The position numbers were made by a program, and so were the translations under genes. A model generated the notes under the pieces. That model ran no database searches. It was not told the DNA's origin and was given only the letters and a program-made list of their open reading frames with translations. From positions 56,938,001-57,002,000 of the forward strand of contig CM032232.1 in assembly GCA_019009955.1 (NCBI GenBank): a stretch of 64,000 nt of DNA. Reading direction: 5' to 3'. This DNA is from Riptortus pedestris (Eukaryota > Arthropoda > Insecta > Hemiptera > Alydidae). This document shows, one piece after another, positions 23,592 to 33,814 of this stretch. Position 1 is the first letter of the stretch. The number at the start of each line of letters is the position of its first letter.

Positions 23592-26500
23592 TATCACTGC
23601 AGTTTTCATTCAGCTAATTTTCAATAGCTTTCTAACAATCTTTCTCAAGCAACCTCACTAATGAATTTTTACAGTTAGCTTGATAGGAGAACAAAACATT
23701 TTTCCAGCTATTGAAAATTAGCTAGCAATATGAAAACAAATCCAGACTTGCTTTATGCAAGACCATCTTCACACAGATGCGGTGTGCCCTTTAAATTTAC
23801 AATTTATTCTTTGAGATAACTTACGATTTTCATTTTTGTAGCTCACGTGAATCAGATTCCTCCTGGTGTTGCAACACCACAGCAGCATATACATGTGGCT
23901 CCTCAAGCTGTACCCGTTCAAGTTCCTGTTGCAGCTGCTGTAACTGTTCCTGAACCTGTACCCGTTCAATCAATTGAGACTACTTATTTCACTCCAAGCC
24001 ATTTGAGAGTTTTCCAATCTGGAACTATAGACTTCATGCAGGTGAGATATATTTAATTATGTTTTTAAATGCACATGATAAAATTGCTTTCATTGCCAAT
24101 TATGGATTAAGTATATAAACTGACATATTGGTTAAGGTTTTATCAAGTTAAGATAAGTGATAGGATGGGGGAAGGTTGAGTGGATTATGGACACTCATTT
24201 TGTTTATTCATTCAAAGGATAGAGATTAATTATGTTTATTAATTTTGAAATTAATTACCATCCATTAAAAATACTTGCCATTTTAAAATTGTTCAAATCA
24301 TATATTAGCTCAAAGTCAACATATTTTTGTTACATTTTATTATTCTTTATCTTCAAGAAGTTTTCTTCTAAAGGAGAAATGAGATTAAAAGGGTTGCAAC
24401 TTCCGTTTGGGAGCTAAATTTTAAAATTTAAATTCTTTAAGGGTATTGGATAAATGAACACTCGGTTCTACATTGTATTACAGTATTACAATCATATGCA
24501 GTGTTTTCAAGACTAAAGAAGACTCATAATTGACAAATACATCTCTTTTTCTACAATGGCTTTGAAAATACAAATATTGTTATAGATGAGGATTACAAGG
24601 ATGTTTGTTGAAGAAATAATTTTTCCTTCATAAATTCTGTCCTGACTCAAGTGTCTAGTTGTCATTTTGGCAGGTGTCAAGGCCTAAGAAAATGACTATC
24701 TCAGGGCCATTCTATAGCTTCAGCTGAAATCACTAGTAGTCTCTAGTAGGTCTTTACTATCACTTTCAGAAGTGGCTGGAAAATGCCTAAAGAGCATTTT
24801 CAGTTTTAGGCTTTTGCTCTCAAAACGTTTTCAAATTCCCTTAGTTGCAGTATATAGAAGTACATGCATATATTGCAGTAGATTTGTCTCTCTTTGAGAA
24901 GTGGACTAAAATTACATTAGGTGTCTTTATATACGTGTAAATGTCATATTTAGCTAATAAATGTACTTAACTTTTTGCCTATTTAATAAAAAATAATAGT
25001 AATAAAATAAAAACTAATTGATTTGCCAAAAACTTTTGGCAGCCGCATGTACTACTGTTGCACCAAGTATATAATAGAGTAAGAGTAATGGCCGTAAAAG
25101 TTGATATAACAGGCATAGCTAGTAAGACAATGACTGTAAATTATAAGGTAAATATAATTCTTAGGTTGTATTGGGTGACTCCCAGGATTGATTTCCTTCT
25201 ATTGAAGTTCAGAGAATTTTGTCTACTCAAAGTGTTAAATGTCTAGTGACTTAAGTAACTACTACAACAAACAATTGAGGAACTACTAGAATAATGAACC
25301 AGTGATGTAAGGAGAAAATACCCCAAATACACCAGGCAAGATGTAGCCACAATGACTCCCAGCAAAAGCTGTGACAGAACCTGGTTTTTCATGGATGAAA
25401 CAATGTATGAGTAATACAAAGTTCCAACTCAGTTTTAACTATTGAAAATTGAAAAAACAAACAGAGTACAAGATCATTTTTTGTGTTCCAGGAAAATGAA
25501 TTAGACACGCCTGATCATATTGAACCTCCTCCTATCCCTACTATGACATACACCAACCAGAGCTACACAGCTCCTGGTGAGGGACCTCAGCCTGCTGCTC
25601 CTCCTGCAGTTGCAGCACCACCACCACCTCAGCAAGAACAGCCACAGATTTATCAGAATGTATGCAGTTTTCCAAAATAACTAACAATATTTGAAATTAC
25701 CGCTGAGAAAAAGTCTGAAACTCGTTAGTATTTTACTTCAGAGGCTCAAAACGTGGTATGGTTATCTACATTAATTCCTTTCATTTACATGAAAGGATAG
25801 TTAAAAGTTGACAAATGTTAAGTGACTTTCCAATGCCATTGTGTAGATAACTAGAATATCACTGCCTACTTAAGAAATTCTATTTATTTTTATTTGTCTA
25901 TTCACTCATCTTTGTACCAATTATATAAGTCATGAAGACATTCTACAGAAATAGTTTTATGAGTGAACTTAAAGAAAACAAGATATATATTCAAAATTAA
26001 AAGTTTTAGATGTTTTGATATCTAAAGCGAAGGAAGGAGTGAGGAAAATGTGTTTTATTGTGTATAGAGTGAAAGCGAGAGAGAGAAAATAAATTACGGA
26101 AGGTTAAAAATTGAAAGGGGTCATTTAGCTTCCCATTTTATCTTTAGTGACAACTAACTTTGTTGAAATATGGCCAGTTTTTAAAATAAGACTCTTCTTG
26201 TATTAAAATCAGCTAATGATGTTGTGTTTACTCATGAAATTTTCTTTTAACACTTTTACCGAAGCACTGGTCTGAGAGCCGCCGGTAGAGATTTTCATAT
26301 TTCATGTATTGGTAGACCTGCTAGTATTGGTGGACTCTCCACCTCATTAGCTGTGAGTCTTTCCTCCCTCTACACTCAGGAAGTGTTTTGGATTAATTTG
26401 TCCACGGCATTTGACCTTGACTAGTTATAGCTCGTTTTGCTCCGGTCTTGTGCACCTCTTGTTTAGGTTAACAGCCTACGTATTGTAGGTCTACGAGACG

Positions 26501-28044
26501 GGGTAATTCGGTTTACGTATGTTGTGTACCTTCATTATAGCTTGTAACACTGTTTGTTTGTATTCTTTTCGTGTATGTGATTTGCTATGGAGCCTTCCAT
26601 GAGCCATGGACCAATAAAACGCTCATCGTGACGATCTATATATCGTACGGATGACAGTGATTTCAATGAAAGGATTAAAAATGATAATAGTAGATTAAAT
26701 GTGATACAAGTTATTCAAACAATAAATAAAAATAACGAATATGTTGATGGGAATTAGTATTAACCCTTCCCGGTCTGTGCGACCGGATGATTCGGTTTAC
26801 GTCACAGAATTCATGTTTCGGTAAGTGTTAAAAATGCCTTAAAATTGTGTTTGTGCCTAAACACATTGATCAGATGACAAAAAGTTAAATACCATTTTAA
26901 TTTGTATATGTGTGATGTCTGTTATCACTCTAGTGGTCATAGTATTTATGCAATCACTATCAAACTCAACATTTAAATGTTTCGTGCCTTAAATGGCCAA
27001 GTTTGTTTATGACCAAAATCTAACCCAAATAGGGGGGGGCATTAAGAAAGAATTAAATAATATTAAAATATCTCTGTTACGTATCACATTTTAAAATAGC
27101 ACAAAACTAACCTTGTTAATGAAGTACAATTTTCTAATATTGTTGTGGTAACAGAGTTATATATGTTATTTACATTTTTAGTTTTCAATAATTAATTCAT
27201 AGGACCTCTATAGATTGTGTCATACACTGATTAGTAGACCCAAGATAATAATAAATTGAATTAATTTATTATAGCAAACTGAAGAAGATAAAGGATGGTC
27301 TCATGTTGGAGGAGATAGTCATCAAACTGCTCCTCAGCCTGTTGCTGTTGCTGATGGAGATGAATGGGCAGAAAACAGTGGTGGTGGCGGTGGAGGAGAG
27401 GATTCATGGGCTACTCAGGCTGAACAACAATGGACCCAAGCTCAACCTCAGCATAATGATGGTAATATAATTCAATATTTGGTTCTTGCATCGAGAGATG
27501 TTTCTATTGGGTATTTCCTTGTAGATAAATATATTCCTTTTTCTTCCAAGTGCTCATTTCTATGAAACAGTCCTAGTGTGTCTTGCTCCCTATGAGCTGA
27601 AAAATGGCTTCTAGTGAAATGCTGAAATTTTACAATTCAGCCATGAAACATTTTTTTTTTCTTTGTTCTGTGACTGTTTTAAATCATATCATATTATACA
27701 AGCTATGAAACGTGAGGGGCTTATATCTCATAGAAAAACTAGCCTATGACTCATTGATCTTGATTTTGGAAATTGTGGGGGTGTAGTGTAGGACATATGG
27801 TGGAAGTAAGCGGCATTCTTCAACAAAACTGTTTGATACAGTAGGTTTTTCATTGTTCACAAAGGAAAAGTATATTTAAAATTATATTTGAGTTGGATTG
27901 TCTTATTTGGTCTGGAAAAGGCGTTTACTTAAGTTGTGTGCATGGTTAAAGGATATACTAAACAGGTTTTCCATAGATTTTTACACCAATTTTAGAAAAC
28001 AAAAGATATTAAGAAAATGTGAAATAATGAAAATAGGAATTATA

Positions 28045-28078
<34 letters not shown>

Positions 28079-29820
28079 TTTTATTTTGCCTGAAGTGAGA
28101 TAACTGGAATCTAATTGTTTTTCAAAGGAAAGAATTGTATGTCTTATACTTCTTGCTCAAAAATGTGACAGGCTGTTTGACCAGTTTCAATGAATCTTAG
28201 TGTTTTAAAAGGGCTGTATTCTTGCTAAATATGTTTAATAATTATTATTCATTCTGTTTCCTATTATTTATGGTACGTAACAGTAATTTTTCTGACACAT
28301 TATACTGTACCTAGAATATAATAAAATCCTAACTTATGAATACTTTTGTCAAGGTTTGTGATTCCTCTTAACCAATTAAACATTTAAAATCTTTAAAAAT
28401 ATATATATTTATTTGAGTAGTTTCATCCTTTCTTTAAGGGTGCTTAGTGTTTGTCATGAAATTTAACAAAATCCTGCTAATATAATATTGCGATTAAGCT
28501 GTATACAAAACTTTGGCAAAAATTACACTTCTGCTTTTCATAGCTTGCAGAGGTTCAACATCAATGTACCACTGAAACATTTTTACCATTTTTAATAAAT
28601 TTAGATTAACCAAACAAAAACCTCCCAATCCAAGCAGGTCTGCATCCTTTCAATTTTTACTGGAATTATACTAAGTACTTATTTTATAAAATAATTTATA
28701 GTTTTATTATTATAATCGTTTTATTTTAACTAGGGGTTATGTCATTTTATTTTTAGGGTTCATTACTCAAGGTGGTAGAGGCAGAGGAGGCCGTGGAGGA
28801 AGAGGAGGTGGAGGTGGCGGAGATAGGAATCAGAAAGGAGGGAACTTCAATAGTGGAAGAGGTGGCAACAGAGGAGGAAATCGAGGTGAACCAATTAATT
28901 ATTTTCTATAGAAAAATAATAGTAAGACCCTCAGTGGTATTCCACTGACTTCCAATAGAAGTTGAACCAAAAAGTGCTAGTCAATTTTCATTATCCCTGA
29001 GAATACCTGGCTTAATTTTTGGAAGTCTTAATTCTCCGAATATGTAATCAACAGTTTGAGATCATTGAGGGGATATTAGAATAAATAAGTAATTACATTC
29101 TAATTCCTTTTCAAATTGTCACTTATATGACAGGGAGTAAGTGGTATTTCTTGACCTCAATCCCACCTTACAAGATTACGAGCCAGCGCCATTGCCTTTT
29201 TCAGGGATTTTCATAAGCTCATTTGTGAATTTGAGTTGATCACTAATAATTTATTTCCTGCTGATCTAGTACTTCTCTTTCCTATTATGACACACATTAT
29301 TTTGTGCACTATTATCAAAAGTAAGATTATTTTAATTTTCAGGTGGTTACAATAACAGAGAAGGTGGTGGCTATAATAGAGAAGGCGGTGGCTATGGTGG
29401 AGGAAACTATAAAGATCAGAACAGTTATCAGAATGGATATCAAAACAGAAGTGAGAGGGGAGGAAGAGGAAGAGGTGGGGGTGCATCTAATGACAGACAA
29501 GGTGAGTGTGTTTTTGTTTGTCAATAGCCAGGACAGAACCCTTTTGTTTATATTTTTCTGGAATAAGCTTACTATCAAACAAATTATTTATGAATAAATA
29601 TGCCAGAGTTTTTTAAAAAGTCATTGTTTTTAGTTATGATTTTAGATAGGGGCATCTAAAAGAACTTAAGTGTTCCTTTTACCCACAATTAGAAAAAGTT
29701 TGCAAATTAATGTTTATAATATTTACAGGTGGTGGACGTGGCAGGGGTGGTGGCAACAGGCCAAGTGGAGGTGGTGGCTATCGCGGTGGAAATCCTGCTG
29801 GTTATAGGCAACAGCAGTAA
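16015..29820 (+). CDS. Capr: Caprin homologue (cytoplasmic activation/proliferation-associated protein)
   Basis: RNA-binding protein of stress and translation-control granules; the family partners FMRP and G3BP/Rasputin. Eleven coding exons: 16015-16131, 16398-16640, 21056-21205, 22169-22315, 23241-23439, 23842-24041, 25492-25659, 27275-27461, 28757-28885, 29343-29501 and 29729-29820 (TAA). All have GT-AG borders and matching phases; total 1791 nt, 596 aa. Residues 1-219 hold the helical Caprin homology/dimerisation region, with GQETVRDDFLQGK (about 127-139) and YLLEGKNKEVAGTTY (182-196). Residues 220-330 are Pro/Ala/Val-rich low complexity. IDFMQENELD (348-357) aligns by eye with the vertebrate G3BP-binding segment (YNFIQDSMLD). 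From about 476 to the end is RGG/RG-rich with Tyr, typical of RNA binding. The start at 16015 is chosen because KLEKQGSLDANDPLRQGIV fits the family N-terminus and no upstream in-frame AUG is seen. Introns 2 (16641-21055) and 7 (25660-27274) are the main repeat hosts. Confidence 0.95.
17755..17990. repeat. Palindromic MITE-like family copy in Caprin intron 2
   Basis: Shows the core order CCAAACTCATGATCAAG, GAAATCTCTGACCAG, a G-rich segment, then TTAATATCTCTGTTACTATG and GAAAAATTGTATAG. Truncated on both sides. A further diverged piece lies at about 18790-18940. Confidence 0.5.
18055..18125. repeat. Short hairpin repeat (GGATTCCCCTTCATTT family)
   Basis: GGATTCCCCTTCATTT, a short AT palindrome and CTGATGCTACGTGATG. 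Related copies at about 20000-20075 and 21293-21370 keep GGATTCCCCTTCATTT, an AAATGA arm and CTGATG. All three are in Caprin introns 2 and 3. Confidence 0.55.
18344..18515 (-). repeat. tRNA-derived SINE, degenerate, minus orientation
   Basis: Aligns by eye with the better-preserved copy at 63676-63857: TTCTAATCAGGG, AAGGATTTTATTCAATGA, AAATAAATTCC, then TTTACGATGTGAGATTAAG and TTAACTCACATGGCTAAC, ending GCCCC. Lies in Caprin intron 2. Confidence 0.65.
19195..19620. repeat. Palindromic MITE-like family copy split by a (TA)n tract
   Basis: Left part has TCAGCTATTG, GTACTCATG, then CAAATGTCTATCGATC (an arm also seen inverted at about 34430-34540 and 60680-60770). After the (TA)n/(AC)n tract come CATTACCAAACTTCA, GGCTGATATCAGACC and AGATATCTCTGTTACTATG. 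Confidence 0.5.
19336..19395. repeat. (TA)n microsatellite
   Basis: About 60 bp of uninterrupted TA followed by a short AC run. Confidence 0.95.
22101..22138. repeat. (TA)n microsatellite before Caprin exon 4
   Basis: About 38 bp of AT repeat directly followed by the polypyrimidine tract and acceptor (TTTTGCAG) of exon 4. Length variation would change the spacing upstream of the 3' splice site. Confidence 0.95.
23537..23589. repeat. Poly(T) tract of 53 nt
   Basis: Pure T run in Caprin intron 5 (23440-23841), directly left of the fold-back at 23604-23738. On the minus strand it reads as a poly(A) tail, so a recent retroposon insertion is possible. Sequencing length may be unreliable. Confidence 0.9.
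23604..23738. repeat. Small fold-back element
   Basis: GCTAATTTTCAATAGC at 23613-23628 has its exact reverse complement at 23707-23722. Outer GTTTTCAT and ATGAAAAC extend the pairing with a small bulge. It sits between the poly(T) tract and Caprin exon 6. Confidence 0.7.
26247..26831. mobile_element. piggyBac-type MITE with TTAA duplications
   Basis: TTAA at 26247-26250 and again at 26828-26831. Just inside are CACTTTTACCGAAG (left) and the reverse complement of CACTTACCGAAA (right), a short terminal inverted repeat with a 2-nt indel. Internally, ATTCGGTTTACGT occurs twice (near 26508 and 26791). Beside the second is a 6-bp hairpin, CCGGTCTGTGCGACCGG. There is no transposase ORF in the 585 bp, so it is non-autonomous. 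Lies in Caprin intron 7. Confidence 0.7.
26930..27200. repeat. Palindromic MITE-like family copy
   Basis: CTGTTATCACTCTAG, ATCAAACTCAACATTTAAAT, then AAAATATCTCTGTTACG and, inverted, GTAACAGAGTTATATATG. Directly downstream of the piggyBac-type element. Confidence 0.5.
28046..28076. repeat. Poly(A) tract of 31 nt
   Basis: Pure A run in Caprin intron 8 (27462-28756). Possible retroposon tail; no body could be recognised to its left. Confidence 0.85.
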
Positions 29821-31140
29821 ACATAAAGCGCCACTTATTAACATTTTTAAAATTCACTTTTCTTCACTAGGTTTTCCAAAGACGGAAAATGATTACTAAA
29901 GAAGAGATTAAGACTAAGGGAGGCTTTTTTCACAGGGATGAAGTGAATAGTAATTAAAAAGAAAAATAACAAAAAAAAAAATTGAAAAATTGCATTGAAA
30001 CCATCAATGCTATGCCTACAGTAGTTTAGAAAAATAAAAAATAACAAAAAAAAAACGAAGATCCAAATGAAAACATTTGTACAAAGAACTGTAAGTACTT
30101 CAGGAATGAATGTATTAGTTAAAAGGGGTGCATCAATGATTAGAAGTGTCAAAACATTGATTTTTTTTTCTTTCTTAAAGTTGTTTTGAAATATTTTTAT
30201 TAGTAAAACACCAGAAAATGCTGCCCCTTTTTATTACTAAGTGTTCCGCAATAGTCTATATAGTTCCTTTTTCTGTCTTTGTTTTGTTTTAGTTTATATT
30301 GTATGTAAATATCTTGAATTTTATGATCATTTTTGGATGTTTAGTACATTTGATAATTTCGACTATTAGGTAGGGAGCAAAAGAAGATTGTAGCTTTAGC
30401 TCCTATTACGACTTTTCAATTTGTATATTTATAAATGGAAGGTTGACTTTGTAAATAGTGCATGATCTACCAATAAAATTGTACCTTTATTTGCTATAGG
30501 CCTTCCTCCATGCGATAAAATCGTTATGTCACACATTTGGAGGAGAAAATTATAATTTCTGCTATATTGCCAATTAATATTATTTATAAGAATAATTATA
30601 GTTAACTGAAAAATAAAAAAATAACTATCTCTTTCCTTTCTTCCTCCAAGTGTTAAATGTGTGTATCTACACTCATGTATCATGTATATGTGTATATATG
30701 CACACATGCACTTATGTATGTTGGATTTTTTTGAAGTATTATTTGTCCTACATTTTGTGTTGACATAATTTTAATTTTTATTTAATGCCTGCGATTATCT
30801 TAGGCACTAATGTATTTTTCTCTTATTTGACGGTTCTTACTTTTAAGTTTTGTGTACATAACTAAGAAATAACTTTTGTCTTTGTTCAAGAAAACAATGT
30901 GACAATAAATAATATAACACTGATACTTGGTTTAATGTAAATGATTACACATTGATGCTACCCTTGCAGCTACCATAATTTGTTGAGTATTTTGAAAAAA
31001 TGTATCTATTGTCCTTTTAACTTCAGGATGTCTGGCTAAAAGCCAGCTTTGATGTTTGTAAAAAGTGTTTCTTATATGCTGTACTGGCATGTATAGTTAA
31101 CATACCCATTTTGTATTAAAAATATAAATTACTTGATTGC
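29821..31140 (+). other. Caprin 3' untranslated region and flank
   Basis: T/A-rich, no coding potential. Polyadenylation-type hexamers AATAAA at 30472-30477 and 30904-30909 suggest 3' ends of roughly 0.67 and 1.1 kb. Confidence 0.55.
30904..30909 (+). terminator. Candidate distal Caprin polyadenylation signal
   Basis: Canonical AATAAA in a T-rich context; a proximal alternative is at 30472-30477. No cleavage-site evidence. Confidence 0.4.
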
Positions 31141-31838
31141 CTCAGTTCTAAAATTCTTTCTCATCTTTCTCTTTTATGGGCTATTTTTATTGGCTTTATA
31201 CATACTTTTTCTGAAAATGGAGCAGAAAAATTGAAGCACTTTTAAAGGAAGAATATTTTTTATAGATTAATAAATTGGTATATTATAAATGATTACTTTA
31301 AATTAATGTGATCAGTTTTTAGATATATTAAATATACAATTTAAAGTGTGTGTATTTCTTCAAAATCAAATAAGCTATTGGCTGCAGGTTGGTATAACCA
31401 TATTCCAAAATAGTGTGTGTTTTGTATTAAATGTTTGCCCTTTTTATTTTAAGAGTCCATCAATTCTACCTAGATGACAACAATGAAGTCCATTCAACTA
31501 TTATATGTCATTATAGATTTGTAGCCACCCTTGAGCTAGACTTCGAGGGATTCTTGATCAGAGTTGTATGTACAATGATCAACACTGCAACAACCCTCGT
31601 TAACCAAGAAGGACTTGGAATGAGTTACAGCCAATTAATGGGATCTAGTGGAGTCAAAGCCCTTCATAATACTAACAGCTATCTTTCAGACTGCTTTAAT
31701 CACTAGGCACCTGTCATTCCACTCTCCACTTCAACTGAGCACTGGTAGCGAACCAGTGTACTAGCTCACCCATTCAAGTGCTTACATGCTCAATGATGCC
31801 TGACCCTAATATCTTAGGTCGGACTATCAAGAGGCATA
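31141..31838. other. Intergenic, nothing recognised
   Basis: Contains a 91-codon open frame (31431-31706) with no motif, low complexity or splice context that I can use. CACTGGT-AGCGA-ACCAGTG near 31740 is a 7-bp stem. Possibly repeat-derived. Confidence 0.4.
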
Positions 31839-31842
31839 ACTT

Positions 31843-31846
<4 letters not shown>

Positions 31847-31908
<62 letters not shown>
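31847..31908. repeat. (TA)n microsatellite at the H1 5' end
   Basis: About 62 bp of TA. The family's 5' end is itself a short (TA) run, which probably seeded the expansion. Confidence 0.9.
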
Positions 31909-31913
<5 letters not shown>

Positions 31914-32984
31914 GTAACCTCTGTCTGTACATTGATTTTTTTTGCGAAATTTCACGATAACTTTTCGTTTCACGTGTCATACACACCATAACTGCATTTT
32001 GTTTCTTTCGTGTGTGTTTGTTTATTTGTTACCTTTTCATGCATAAACGGCTGAACCGAATTTTATGAAACTTGGTATGTATATTACTACTAACCCAACT
32101 TAGACTTTAGGCTATATTAATATCCTCTGAGACGAACAGGAGTGGGGGTTATAAGGGAAGCCTGAAATTAAAAATAGCGATATTTCGTTTCCTATTTGTT
32201 TTTCGGTAAATATGAACATAACAAAACTTGTTTATTTTGTTATTTAGAGTAACTTTTGTTATATACAATTTTTTCGTATACTGAATTATAAACGAGATAT
32301 ACGCTAAAACCTATAGCGGAAGTGAACAATTTTATTTGGGACAAAGACCCAACTGAAATAAATAAAACTCGGTATGTGTATTAGCACTAACGCTTTCATT
32401 ATAATAAGCCATACCAACATTTCTAGTGACGGACAGGAGTGGGGGTTGTATGGGAGGCCTGAATTTAAAATAGCGGTATTTCGTTTTCTATTCGTTTTTC
32501 GGCAAATATGAACATAACAAAAGTTGTTTATTTTGTTATTTAGAGTAACTTTTGCCATATTCATTTTTGTCTTTTAACAATGTATAAACGAGATAAACAC
32601 TATAAACTAAAGCGGGAGTCAACTATTTTATTGGGCACTAACGATTGAACCGAACTTAACAAAACTCGGTATGTCAATTAGCATTAATTCTTCCATGATT
32701 ATAAGGTATATTAAAATGTCTAGGTTATAACGGAGGCCTGAAATAAAAATTCGTGATATTTCATTGTCTATTTGTTTTTCGACAAACATGCACATAACAA
32801 AAGCTGTTTACTTTGTTATTTAGATTAACTTTTTTTTTTTTACACATTTCTCCAGGAACAATGTGTGGAGCAAGTAATTTGCGTAGGAATATTGATATGC
32901 TCAACAATTCATTCCTATTTGAACTATCAGGTACACCAGCTGGAAAAATTAATTCAAATCTCAATGTTAATATTTTGTCCTTAA

Positions 32985-33581
32985 TACGAGGGTCGTCCAG
33001 AAAATAAGTTCCGTTTTGGTCTATAGGGGCGGTAGGAGTGGTTTTTGCCATATCCGGCAACACCGCTCAGTCGGTCAATTACCAACGTCAGGCCAGGTAG
33101 TTGAAATGGAGCCCTCCATGTCACGTCCCGCCACCTCGATCGCCGTTCCCTCTCGAGTTGTTTTGCGTGGATTGATTCAATTTCTTGAGTCGATTTCGTC
33201 CGTCACAACTGAGGGTCTGCCTCTCCCATTTTCATCCTCAAGTGAATGTCTTCCCACCTTAAATTCACGTACCCATCTCCTTACCATTGACTCACTCATT
33301 ACACCTTCTCCATAAACAGAAATGAGCTGTTCGTGAATTTGAACTGATTAGAAACCCTGTCCATAAAGAAATTGAATCACTCCGCGCAAAACAACTCGAG
33401 AGGGAACGGGGATCGAGGTGGCGGGACTTGACATGGAGGGCTCCATTTCAACTACCTGCCCTGACGTTGGTAATTGACCGACTGAGGTCCCCACCTCTCC
33501 CCTTTAGAGCAGTGTTGTGGGATTTGGCAAAAACCACTCCTACAGACCAAAACGGAACTTATTTTCTGGACGACCCTCGTA
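32985..33581. mobile_element. Fold-back mariner derivative (copy 2), nested in Helitron H1
   Basis: TA-flanked, with termini TACGAGGGTCGTCCAGAAAA and the inverse. Long arms are about 32985-33187 and 33366-33581. The centre matches copy 1 (CCGTCACAACTGAGGGTCTG, AACAGAAATGAGCTGTTCGT). It lacks the extra 20-bp repeats of copy 1. Carries only the N-terminal transposase fragment. Confidence 0.85.
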
Positions 33582-33814
33582 GCTGAAATCTATGCATAAT
33601 GCACAGGAGACGGGAAATATGACAATTTGGAGGACTGTGCAGACTTACATAAAAAGTTAATTTTATTATTAACAAATGCCAACAACGGGTATTAATCCTA
33701 AACACTGGGATGGGTAAATGTCAAAATATTGTGCAAAGTAAAGCCTTGCCAAAAAACTACCATCACCATTCAGCCTCAAATCAATTCCCGTGCGAAGCCG
33801 GATATCTGAGCTAG

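Larger units (their letters stand above)
31840..33814 (+). mobile_element. Non-autonomous Helitron, copy H1, interrupted by a mariner fold-back
   Basis: The 5' region keeps TTGTAACCTCTGTCTGTACA, but the extreme 5' end is masked by an expanded (TA)n (31847-31908). The 3' end is GTGCGAAGCCGGATATCTGA then CTAG at 33811-33814, followed by T. At least two internal units of about 298 bp are marked by GAGTGGGGGTTATAAGGG-like motifs near 32141 and 32439, and a third decayed unit follows. The segment 32985-33581 is an inserted mariner derivative. Confidence 0.8.

Noticed and set aside
29211..29597. Three open frames over Caprin exon 10
   Set aside because: Shadows of the Gly/Arg-rich exon in other frames; only the RGG-encoding frame splices correctly.
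31431..31706. 91-codon open frame downstream of Caprin
   Set aside because: No domain, splice context or composition arguing for a gene; may be repeat-derived.
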